Notes: a model not told the origin generated them from the sequence alone. A DNA stretch of 7,125 nt from Caldilineaceae bacterium (GCA_024643705.1 JAHEML010000187.1:1-7125), one strand, 5' to 3'. Counted from the stretch's first letter, positions 1 to 5,940 are shown. Numbers and translations: made by a program.

Positions 1-211
1 CGACGCTGTTCCAGCCCAGGCTCTTTCCCTACTCATGCATCCGCTTTGACTTTTGAGAAGCCCTGCACCTCCCTTCATTCACTCCGAACACATCCATTTC
101 CCCCATTGGATACCCAAACAGAACATGGTATGATGCTCTCCACTCGGACACGATATCCCTCCCGCAACCCCTCCCACCAACAGCACCCATCCAAGACAGC
201 GAGCCGCGCCC
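1..211. other. Non-coding leader upstream of the molybdenum hydroxylase gene
   Basis: No convincing gene is seen here. The only open frame (46-276, +) would give a proline-, serine- and histidine-rich peptide with no recognisable motif, and it runs into the real gene in another frame. The stretch is rich in C and T, especially 157-180, where CCCTCCC occurs twice 12 bases apart. It holds one candidate promoter (106-134). No purine-rich ribosome binding site precedes the ATG at 212. Whatever lies upstream of base 1 is outside the window. Confidence 0.6.
106..134 (+). promoter_or_regulatory. Candidate sigma70-type promoter for the molybdenum hydroxylase gene
   Basis: TTGGAT at 106-111 is followed by a 17-base spacer and TATGAT at 129-134. 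The -10 box matches the TATAAT consensus at five of six positions and the spacing is optimal. The -35 box matches TTGACA at only three of six. Transcription would begin near 141 and leave a leader of about 70 bases. This is a pattern match only, and in a short AT-richer patch such matches can occur by chance. Confidence 0.35.
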
Positions 212-2821
212 ATGTCAACTACAATCCAGCTTCACGTCAACGGCAAAACCTACGTCACAATGGCCGACCCCAATAGCACCCTGCTCGATCTCCTGCGGGA
301 TGAAATCGGGTTAACCGGCCCCAAATATGGCTGTGGCGATGGCAAATGCGGCGCTTGCACAGTCCACCTGCAGGGCGCACCGGTTCAGGCGTGCAGTGTC
401 GGTGTTGGCGGGGTGGCCCAGAGCCGCATCACCACAGTGGAAGGGCTGCCCCAGAACAACACCCTTCATCCAGTGCAGGCTGCGTTTTTAGAGATGGGTG
501 CGCTCCAGTGCGGCTATTGCACACCTGGCATGATCATGTCCGCCGCGGCCCTGCTCGATGCCATTCCCCAGCCCACCACAGCCCAGATCATTCATGCCAT
601 GCAAGACAACATCTGCCGCTGCGGAGCCTATCAGCGCATCGTCGCCGCCATCCACCGGGCCGCGGAGATCATGGCAACAGGCGAGGTGACTACCCAAGTA
701 ATCCCGCCCGACCCTGTGGACAACACTCCTAAGACAATAGTGGACACCGACGAGCCTGTCCCCGCCAAAACCGACGAGGGACTCTTTGTGGCCTACCCCT
801 GCCCCGAATTGGCCGTTGCCCTCTACGGCGAAGATGTGGAACCACCCGCCCCAAACGAGAGGGCGCTCTCCGACATTGGTCCTTGGCTACACATCGACGG
901 CGACGGCGCCATCACGGTTGCAGTGGGCAAAGCCGAAGTGGGGCAAAATATCCGCACATCCCTAGCCTTGATCGTGGCCGAGGAACTGCGAATGCCACCC
1001 GAGCAGGTACGGGTTGTGCTGGGCGACACCGCGCTCACCCCCTACGATCGGGGAACCTTTGGCAGCCGCACCACACCGGTTACCGGCCCCCAACTCTGGC
1101 GGGTGGGCGCGGCAACCCGGGAACTAGTGGCCGAACTAGCCGCTGCCACCTGGCATGTGGATGCAGCCGAAGTGGAGATCGCCGATGGTATGGTGCGCCA
1201 TCCAGCAAGCGGAAAGAGCGCAACCCTGGGCGAACTGGCCCGGGATCGCAACATCCTGCGCATTGCCGACCCCGACCAGGCCATCACCCCGCCCGCCGAC
1301 TGGAAGGTTGCAGGCCACTCTCCCGCCAAAGTCAACGGGGCAGCATTTGTCACCGGCGGCCACCACTTTGCTTCGGACATGGCTCTGTCCGGTGTGCTGC
1401 ATGGCAAAATTCTACGCGCCCCCGCCTACCAGGCCACCCTGCAATCGATTGACACAAGCCAGGCGCAGGCCATGCCCGGCGTGCATGTTGTACATCAAGG
1501 GGATTTCGTCGGGGTGGTCGCGCCGGATGCCTTTACAGCAGGCCAGGCTATCGAAGCCATGCGCGCTCGCTGGAAGCAGACGCTTCAGGTTTCCCAGCCG
1601 GAATTGTTCGACTTTCTGAAAGCCAGCCCGGCCCCGGAAGATGGACGACACCGGCCCTATCTTTCGGTGGTGGGGGCAGTGGACGAGGCGTTGGCCTCCG
1701 CCCATCTCACCCTCTCCCGCCGTTTCACCGTGGACTACATCGCCCACGCGCCCTTGGAACCCAGAGCCGCATTGGCCCGCTGGTCGGGCGAGCAGTTGAC
1801 CGTATGGACTGGGACATCCCGCCCCTTTGGCGTGCGCGCCGAACTGGCCCAAGCCTTCGCCATACCGGAGAATCAGGTGCGGGTGATCGTACCCGACACA
1901 GGATCGGGCTATGGGGGCAAGCACACCGGGCAAGCGGCTATCGAGGCGGCCCGGCTTGCCAAAGCAGTAGGGAAGCCCGTCAAGCTAGTATGGACGCGAG
2001 AAGAGGAATTTACCTGGGCCTATCTGCGCCCGGCTGGGCTGATCGAGATCAGCGCGGGGGTGGATGAGGAGGGCCGCTTTGTGGGATTGGACCTGCGCAA
2101 CTACAATTCCGGCGCGGCGGGCATCGAGACGCTTTACACCATTCCCAACCAGCACATCGCCTTTCAGCCCTGCGAGTCCCCCCTACCCCAAGGATCGTAC
2201 CGTTCCTTGGCAGCACCAGCCAATCACTTTGCCCGGGAGACAGTCGTGGACGAGCTGGCCCATGCGCTCAACATGGAACCGCTGGCGTTCCGTTTGCGCA
2301 ATCTGGAACATCCCCGCATGGCCGCGGTGCTGGAGGCCGCCGCCGAAGCTTTTGGTTGGAACGAAGGCGCGCCGCCCGCCCATCACGGCTATGGGATCGC
2401 CGGCGGCGCAGATAAAAGCTCCTTCATTGCCACCTGTGCCGAGGTCTTTGTGGACCCGGCCACAGGCCAGCCGCAAGTGACCCGGATTGTGGCTGCCTAC
2501 GACTGCGGCGCGATCATCAACCCGGACACCGTGCGCAACCAGGTGGAAGGTGCGCTGATTCAGGGATTGGGCGGCGCTCTCTTCGAGAGTATCCGATTCG
2601 CCAACGGGCGCATCCTCAACCCGAATTTTGCCGACTACCGGGTTCCCCGTTTTGGGGATATGCCGACCATCGACGTGGTTCTCCTCGACCGGCGGGATAT
2701 TCCCCCAGCGGGAGCAGGCGAAACCCCGATTCTTGCTGTTGCGCCGGCCATCGGCAATGCCATTTTCCAGGCTACAGGCACACGACACTATTCGCTCCCT
2801 ATGGCTCCACCCCAGGCTTGA
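212..2821 (+). CDS. Molybdopterin-dependent hydroxylase with fused [2Fe-2S] domain (IorA-IorB/NicA-NicB-like, 869 aa)
   Basis: Predicted xanthine dehydrogenase-family hydroxylase that would insert oxygen from water into a heteroaromatic or aldehyde substrate at a molybdenum centre. Residues 1-155 are a complete two-cluster iron-sulphur module: Cys41, 46, 49 and 61 for the plant-ferredoxin-type cluster, and Cys100, 103, 135 and 137 for the second. A proline/acid-rich linker (about 158-223) leads into an IorB-type catalytic chain. This starts with the GKAEVGQNIRT molybdopterin motif (Gln245), then has the hammerhead domain (about 310-395). Further on come IAHAPLEP, GSGYGGKH at 564-571, GSYRSLA (Arg664), and GAGET near the C-terminus, whose Glu837 is the expected catalytic glutamate. 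In isoquinoline oxidoreductase and nicotinate dehydrogenase these modules are separate subunits. No FAD domain, cytochrome domain or signal peptide is seen, so a cytoplasmic location and a soluble electron acceptor are inferred. ATG 212 puts the Fe-S domain at the usual distance from the N-terminus. The substrate is unknown. Confidence 0.93.
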   Translation: MSTTIQLHVNGKTYVTMADPNSTLLDLLRDEIGLTGPKYGCGDGKCGACTVHLQGAPVQACSVGVGGVAQSRITTVEGLPQNNTLHPVQAAFLEMGALQCGYCTPGMIMSAAALLDAIPQPTTAQIIHAMQDNICRCGAYQRIVAAIHRAAEIMATGEVTTQVIPPDPVDNTPKTIVDTDEPVPAKTDEGLFVAYPCPELAVALYGEDVEPPAPNERALSDIGPWLHIDGDGAITVAVGKAEVGQNIRTSLALIVAEELRMPPEQVRVVLGDTALTPYDRGTFGSRTTPVTGPQLWRVGAATRELVAELAAATWHVDAAEVEIADGMVRHPASGKSATLGELARDRNILRIADPDQAITPPADWKVAGHSPAKVNGAAFVTGGHHFASDMALSGVLHGKILRAPAYQATLQSIDTSQAQAMPGVHVVHQGDFVGVVAPDAFTAGQAIEAMRARWKQTLQVSQPELFDFLKASPAPEDGRHRPYLSVVGAVDEALASAHLTLSRRFTVDYIAHAPLEPRAALARWSGEQLTVWTGTSRPFGVRAELAQAFAIPENQVRVIVPDTGSGYGGKHTGQAAIEAARLAKAVGKPVKLVWTREEEFTWAYLRPAGLIEISAGVDEEGRFVGLDLRNYNSGAAGIETLYTIPNQHIAFQPCESPLPQGSYRSLAAPANHFARETVVDELAHALNMEPLAFRLRNLEHPRMAAVLEAAAEAFGWNEGAPPAHHGYGIAGGADKSSFIATCAEVFVDPATGQPQVTRIVAAYDCGAIINPDTVRNQVEGALIQGLGGALFESIRFANGRILNPNFADYRVPRFGDMPTIDVVLLDRRDIPPAGAGETPILAVAPAIGNAIFQATGTRHYSLPMAPPQA

Positions 2822-2829
2822 ACCAGTGG

Positions 2830-3831
2830 CTAAAAAGTGACAACCTGGCCGGTGCTGGCTGATTCGTACTGGGCCAGAACGCACTGGAGAAAGAGACGGC
2901 TGCGGCTGAGAGGCAGCACAGGATCGGCTCCGTCCAGGATGCAGCGCTCCATTGCCTCCACTTCGCAGAGATACGGGTCCACCGCGGGTGTCACCACTTG
3001 CTCGGTGGACCCGTCCCGATTGGTGATGGTCATCACGCTGTCCGCGCCCTTCATCCCTGGCTTCCACGGCTCTGGGATGTGCAGAATGGCCTCGTCGCCC
3101 ACCACATAAGCGCCTTCGCGAAAGGGGGTGCGGAAGCTGGACGATACCTGCCCCACAGCGCCGCCCTCGAAGACAAATTGCCCGCGAATGGCAACATCCA
3201 CACCGCTTTCGCCCACAATCTGGCTGGAAAAGATGGAGACAGGCCGGGCAGGGTGGGCCATGGTGATCGCCAGGCTGTTGGGGTAGACACCCACGTCCCA
3301 CAGGCAGCCGCCGGTCACGTCGGGGCGCAGGCGGATGTTGGTGGCGCGCTCGGCGGGAAGGTAGAAGTTGAACCATGCCTGCACCAGTTGCACCTGGCCC
3401 AGGCGACCACCCGCTATCAATGTCTGGGCGGCGATGGTCTGGGGGTGGTGGAGATACATGAAGGCTTCAAAGACTGTGACCCCGTTGGCGATGGCAGCCG
3501 CTTCCAGTTGGTCAAATTCGGCCATGGAGACAACAAGGGGCTTCTCGCAGAGAACATGCTTGCCCGCCTCTGCCGCGGCCACAGCCCATTGGCAGTGGAG
3601 CGAATTGGGCAGGGAGATGTAGACGGCATCGATGTTCGGATCGGCTAGCATGGCTTCGTAGCTGCCATAGGCGTTGGGGATGCCTTTCTCGGCCGCGTAT
3701 GCCTGGGCCTTGGCCTGATCCCGGCTGGCGACACCGACCAATTCGCTGCGGGCCGCGGCTTTAATCGGGCCGATGAGCGCGTTGTTAATGTTGGCGGTGG
3801 AGATGAGTCCCCAGCGGACTTTGTCGGACAT
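2830..3831 (-). CDS. Gfo/Idh/MocA family oxidoreductase, dihydrodiol/xylose dehydrogenase-like (333 aa)
   Basis: Predicted cytoplasmic NAD(P)-dependent dehydrogenase acting on a sugar, polyol or related alcohol. The N-terminal Rossmann domain (about 1-120) begins VRWGLISTANIN, a variant of the usual GxGxxG loop, and carries the family's EKP motif at 96-98 (Lys97). The C-terminal alpha/beta domain opens with EAFMYLHHPQ (122-131) and has GGCLWDVGVY (174-183), where Asp179 and Tyr183 occupy the usual active-site Asp-x3-His/Tyr positions. EAFMY and the STA-type nucleotide loop point to the branch that includes dimeric dihydrodiol dehydrogenase and D-xylose 1-dehydrogenase. Length is normal for the family. 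ATG 3831 is supported by an AAAGGA ribosome binding site 8 bases upstream. It is the last gene of a three-gene minus-strand set, and its stop lies 8 bases from the stop of the convergent molybdenum hydroxylase. The exact substrate cannot be assigned. Confidence 0.93.
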   Translation of the reverse strand: MSDKVRWGLISTANINNALIGPIKAAARSELVGVASRDQAKAQAYAAEKGIPNAYGSYEAMLADPNIDAVYISLPNSLHCQWAVAAAEAGKHVLCEKPLVVSMAEFDQLEAAAIANGVTVFEAFMYLHHPQTIAAQTLIAGGRLGQVQLVQAWFNFYLPAERATNIRLRPDVTGGCLWDVGVYPNSLAITMAHPARPVSIFSSQIVGESGVDVAIRGQFVFEGGAVGQVSSSFRTPFREGAYVVGDEAILHIPEPWKPGMKGADSVMTITNRDGSTEQVVTPAVDPYLCEVEAMERCILDGADPVLPLSRSRLFLQCVLAQYESASTGQVVTF

Positions 3832-3839
3832 TGTGGTTT

Positions 3840-3845
3840 TCCTTT
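3840..3845 (-). promoter_or_regulatory. Ribosome binding site of the distal Gfo/Idh/MocA gene
   Basis: On the minus strand AAAGGA is followed by 8 bases and the ATG at 3831. It sits in the only part of the intercistronic spacer that is not tandem repeat, and it supports this start. Confidence 0.7.
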
Positions 3846-3851
3846 TGTGGA

Positions 3852-3903
3852 TTGAAGTCGTGGGTTGAAGTCGTCGGTAAAAGTCGTCACTTAAGGTCGT
3901 CGA
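3852..3903. repeat. Four tandem 13-base repeats filling the spacer between PIG-L and Gfo genes
   Basis: Four units run head to tail with an exact 13-base period: 3852-3864, 3865-3877, 3878-3890 and 3891-3903. On the plus strand the consensus is TTGAAGTCGTCGG. The pentamer GTCGT is invariant in all four. Units 1 and 2 differ at one base, and units 3 and 4 match unit 2 at 9 and 10 of 13 positions. The array abuts the stop codon of the PIG-L gene (TTA on the plus strand at 3904-3906), which itself begins like a fifth, decayed unit. Only 20 bases with the ribosome binding site separate the array from the next start codon. The function is unknown; replication slippage or a protein-binding array are both possible. 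Confidence 0.85.
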
Positions 3904-4599
3904 TTAAAACTTGATCAGCTTGAAGCTCTCGGCGTGGGCCATGCCCGCCTCTTCGCCGGTTTTGGCCGTACGCTCGCGGATGCGGCTTGCCAGCTTTTCC
4001 CGGTCTTCCCCCACTTGGCTTACGTGGCAAGCCAGGGACGCAATGCGCGCATCGACAAAATCGGTCACATCCTCGTGGTGGTCGGGGTTGTCGGTCCAGA
4101 AAAAGTAGACTTCCGACACCCGCCAGGGGTCTTCGTCGCCCTCCAACTGCTCAGGGAAGATATTCCATTCCCGCGCCGACCAGACTGCGTCGATGGCGGC
4201 GATGCCCGCGGCCCGATGGTCCGGGTGGAGTTGATAGTGACGCCAGGGGTCGATGGCTGCAACAATATGGGGCTTCAGGCGGCGGATATAGGCGGCCAGC
4301 TCTCGGCGCAGACCCAAGCTATTTTCCAGCAGACCGTCGGGGTGGCGCAGAAAGATGACCTCTTTCACGCCCAGTTCGGCAGCCGCGGCCCGTTGCTCGG
4401 CTTCGCGCTTGGCGGCCAGTTGCTCTGGGCGCAAATTGCGGTCTTTGCTGCCTTTGTCACCGCTGGTGAGCAGCAGGTAGCGCACATCTTTGCCCGCGGC
4501 CGACCATTTGGCAATGGTCCCGCCGCAGCCAAATTCGGGGTCATCCGGGTGGGCGGCGATCACCAGCACCCGGTCAAGAATCTTTGTTTCTTCGCTCAT
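3904..4599 (-). CDS. PIG-L family zinc-dependent deacetylase (231 aa)
   Basis: Predicted cytoplasmic metal-dependent N-deacetylase of the LmbE/PIG-L superfamily, whose members (for example MshB and BshB) remove acetyl groups from N-acetylglucosamine-containing compounds. The N-terminal AAHPDDPEFGCGG segment holds His17 and Asp20, the expected zinc ligands, and Asp19, the expected catalytic base. The third zinc ligand is His128 in LHPDHRAAG. Between them are a TSGDKGS loop (45-51) and the R-E-AEQRAAAAELGV helix typical of the family. DPWRHYQ (117-123) is also family-like. Length is normal. There is no signal peptide. The start at 4599 fits the domain boundary, though the ribosome binding site is weak (AAGAAAG, 9 bases upstream). 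The gene lies between two Gfo/Idh/MocA genes on the same strand, which suggests a role in processing an N-acetylated sugar or glycoside. That role is inferred from context only. Confidence 0.94.
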   Translation of the reverse strand: MSEETKILDRVLVIAAHPDDPEFGCGGTIAKWSAAGKDVRYLLLTSGDKGSKDRNLRPEQLAAKREAEQRAAAAELGVKEVIFLRHPDGLLENSLGLRRELAAYIRRLKPHIVAAIDPWRHYQLHPDHRAAGIAAIDAVWSAREWNIFPEQLEGDEDPWRVSEVYFFWTDNPDHHEDVTDFVDARIASLACHVSQVGEDREKLASRIRERTAKTGEEAGMAHAESFKLIKF

Positions 4600-4697
4600 T
4601 GCCCGTCACTTTCTTGGTGGAGGAATCGAACGTGGATTTACAGTGCAGGAAAGGTGGTGTGTCCGTCTCTCATTTTTGGCATATCATTTTTGGCACA
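4600..4697 (-). other. Intercistronic spacer between upstream Gfo gene and PIG-L gene
   Basis: This 98-base spacer is long for an operon. It begins at the upstream stop with a tandem 14-base duplication and ends with a weak AAGAAAG ribosome binding site at 4609-4615. I see neither a convincing terminator hairpin followed by a T-run nor a clear -35/-10 pair, so read-through from the upstream gene is the simplest reading. Confidence 0.5.
4670..4697. repeat. Tandem 14-base duplication anchored on a stop codon
   Basis: Two adjacent 14-base units, 4670-4683 and 4684-4697, match at 13 of 14 positions (plus strand TCATTTTTGGCAYA). The stop codon of the neighbouring minus-strand gene (TCA on plus at 4698-4700) is the first three bases of a would-be third unit. 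Read on the minus strand, TGA therefore recurs at 4700-4698, 4686-4684 and 4672-4670. Because 14 is not a multiple of three, the three TGAs fall in three different frames. Confidence 0.85.
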
Positions 4698-5753
4698 TCA
4701 GATATCAATCTTCACTTTGCGCCCGCTCTCAGCACTCTCGATGGCGGCGTGAACCATCGCCAGGCTCTTGATATTGTCGGTGCAGACGGTTTGAGGTGTA
4801 GAACCTCTTTTGATCGATTCGAGAAATTCGTTGATCACACCAGCATGATTGTCGAATGCCAAATGGGGCGTCACAGGTGGATCGAGGCGCTCGGTTTCGT
4901 AAAAAAAGCCCTGGTTGCCCGCGACGGCTGCCACCTGAAGCTCGTCTTCCCCATCCCACCGGGCGGTACCCCGCTGACCAATGGCCCGCCAATCGCACGC
5001 CCAGGCCGTTTGCAAGCCCTCGGCACACCAGCTCCCCCGATAATTGAAGACCAGCCCATTCGTCATCTCAAAAATGCACTGGGCCGACGCGCCGTGGGTA
5101 TACCAGGAACCAGCCGGATTCCACTCGTGGCAATAGACGCTGATTGGGTCGGCATCGGCGATGTAGCGGGCCTGATCGAAAGAATGGATCGCCATGTCCA
5201 CCAGCAGGACGTGCTCCATGGCATCGCGGAAGCCGCCAAAATGGGGGGCCAGGTAGAAATCGGCATTCAGGGTTGTCAGTGGCCCAATCTGCCCGGCGCG
5301 GATCACCTCGCGGAAGCGCACAATGTTGTCCAGGTAGCGCCGGTTTTGAATAATGGCGTAGGTTTTGCCGCTGGCTTGGGCCGCAGCCAGCATTTCTGAG
5401 GCATCGGTCATCGATTCGGCCATGGGTTTTTCGCCCAATACATGACAGCCGTGGGCCAGAGCCGCCAGCACCACACTTTTGTGAGCAGCGGGAATAGTGC
5501 AGTCGAAGACCACATCCGGGCTGGTTTCTGCCAGCATTTCGCTCAATTTTGTGCCAATGCGGGCATTTGTCAAGCCAAACTGTTCTTGCACTTTGGCAGC
5601 GTTGTCGGGCAACAGATCGACCAGCCCTACAAAGTCCAGGTCTGGGCGTGTGGCTGCGTGGTTCAGCCAGGCGCGAGTGATGCCTCCACACCCCACAAGC
5701 ACAACCCGAAGTGGGGACCCAAACTGAGAATGAGAAGAAAGGGACGTTTCCAT
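4698..5753 (-). CDS. Gfo/Idh/MocA family oxidoreductase, canonical type (351 aa)
   Basis: Predicted cytoplasmic NAD(P)-dependent sugar or cyclitol dehydrogenase/reductase. The Rossmann domain opens with RVVLVGCGGITRAWL (16-30), a canonical nucleotide loop, and ends with GEKPMAE (EKP at 108-110, Lys109). QNRRYLDNIVRFREVI (136-151) and HVLLVDMAIHSFDQARY (181-197) follow. Asp186 and His190 occupy the Asp-x3-His active-site positions of the family. The C-terminal beta-sheet domain is complete and length is normal. The frame stays open upstream to 5936, but the first 61 codons of that longer version look unlike protein (Cys/Pro-rich, no motif). ATG 5753 has a good AAGAGGA ribosome binding site and starts just before the Rossmann fold. 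It is the first gene of the minus-strand set and belongs to a different branch from the distal Gfo gene at 2830-3831. The substrate is unknown. Confidence 0.93.
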   Translation of the reverse strand: METSLSSHSQFGSPLRVVLVGCGGITRAWLNHAATRPDLDFVGLVDLLPDNAAKVQEQFGLTNARIGTKLSEMLAETSPDVVFDCTIPAAHKSVVLAALAHGCHVLGEKPMAESMTDASEMLAAAQASGKTYAIIQNRRYLDNIVRFREVIRAGQIGPLTTLNADFYLAPHFGGFRDAMEHVLLVDMAIHSFDQARYIADADPISVYCHEWNPAGSWYTHGASAQCIFEMTNGLVFNYRGSWCAEGLQTAWACDWRAIGQRGTARWDGEDELQVAAVAGNQGFFYETERLDPPVTPHLAFDNHAGVINEFLESIKRGSTPQTVCTDNIKSLAMVHAAIESAESGRKVKIDI

Positions 5754-5761
5754 GCGGGCGT

Positions 5762-5768
5762 TCCTCTT
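5762..5768 (-). promoter_or_regulatory. Ribosome binding site that decides the start of the proximal Gfo/Idh/MocA gene
   Basis: On the minus strand AAGAGGA lies 8 bases before ATG 5753. This favours the 351-residue product over the 412-residue reading that would start at 5936. Confidence 0.75.
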
Positions 5769-5812
5769 GGCCGGTGGAAGGAGTGACAAAACAGATACGA
5801 TTTCCTCCACAA

Positions 5813-5827
5813 TGCCATTGATTGGCA
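5813..5827. promoter_or_regulatory. Short inverted repeat, candidate operator of the minus-strand operon
   Basis: TGCCA, five bases, TGGCA: perfect 5-base arms about 60 bases upstream of the minus-strand start codon. The position suits a repressor or activator site, but short inverted repeats of this size occur by chance. Confidence 0.25.
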
Positions 5828-5878
5828 AATATGACAAGTGAGGGGAAATGAAGTCGCAACTATCCTTGCGGGGGCCAC

Positions 5879-5902
5879 ATGTGCACATTGGGTGCGCATT
5901 GG
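5879..5902. repeat. 11-base tandem duplication overlapping a palindrome
   Basis: GTGCACATTGG (5881-5891) is followed directly by GTGCGCATTGG (5892-5902), 10 of 11 identical. The first copy overlaps a perfect 10-base palindrome, ATGTGCACAT (5879-5888). An 11-base period is about one helical turn, so two copies would face the same side of the DNA, as paired operator sites do. Binding by a regulator is inference. Confidence 0.55.
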
Positions 5903-5940
5903 GGGAGATGAAACCTGTCAATGATCTGCAACACACATAC

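Noticed and set aside
46..276. Small plus-strand open frame (76 codons) before the hydroxylase
   Set aside because: Proline/serine/histidine-rich with no motif, no ribosome binding site, and it overlaps the certain Fe-S domain in another frame.
2806..2860. Bidirectional terminator at the convergent gene ends
   Set aside because: Only a 5-base CCAGG/CCTGG pair with a very long loop could be found, and no hairpin with an adjoining T-run.
2183..3376. Long minus-strand open frame (397 codons) across the convergent gene ends
   Set aside because: It overlaps the ends of two genes with intact family motifs and translates to an Arg/His/Gly-rich sequence without domains. It is a shadow of GC-rich coding sequence.
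3852..3903. CRISPR array
   Set aside because: The units are 13 bases and directly adjacent, with no spacers between them, and no cas gene is nearby.
4615..4631. tRNA 3'-end-like string on the minus strand (GTTCGATTCCTCCACCA)
   Set aside because: It resembles a T-loop followed by CCA, but the T-stem does not pair, there is no acceptor stem, and no other tRNA arms are present. It is probably coincidence and not an attachment-site remnant.
3934..4752. Plus-strand open frame (272 codons) opposite the PIG-L gene
   Set aside because: Antisense to a gene with all its zinc-ligand motifs, and without recognisable features of its own.
4584..5399. Plus-strand open frame (271 codons) opposite the proximal Gfo gene
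   Set aside because: Antisense shadow. The minus strand has the Rossmann loop, EKP and Asp-x3-His motifs.
5916..5921. Perfect TTGACA on the minus strand as a promoter for the sugar operon
   Set aside because: At 16-18 bases downstream there is only a GC-rich sequence (TGCGCA) with no acceptable -10 box.
5754..5936. N-terminal extension of the proximal Gfo protein by 61 codons
   Set aside because: The extension is not protein-like, while the internal ATG at 5753 has a good ribosome binding site and begins just before the nucleotide-binding fold.
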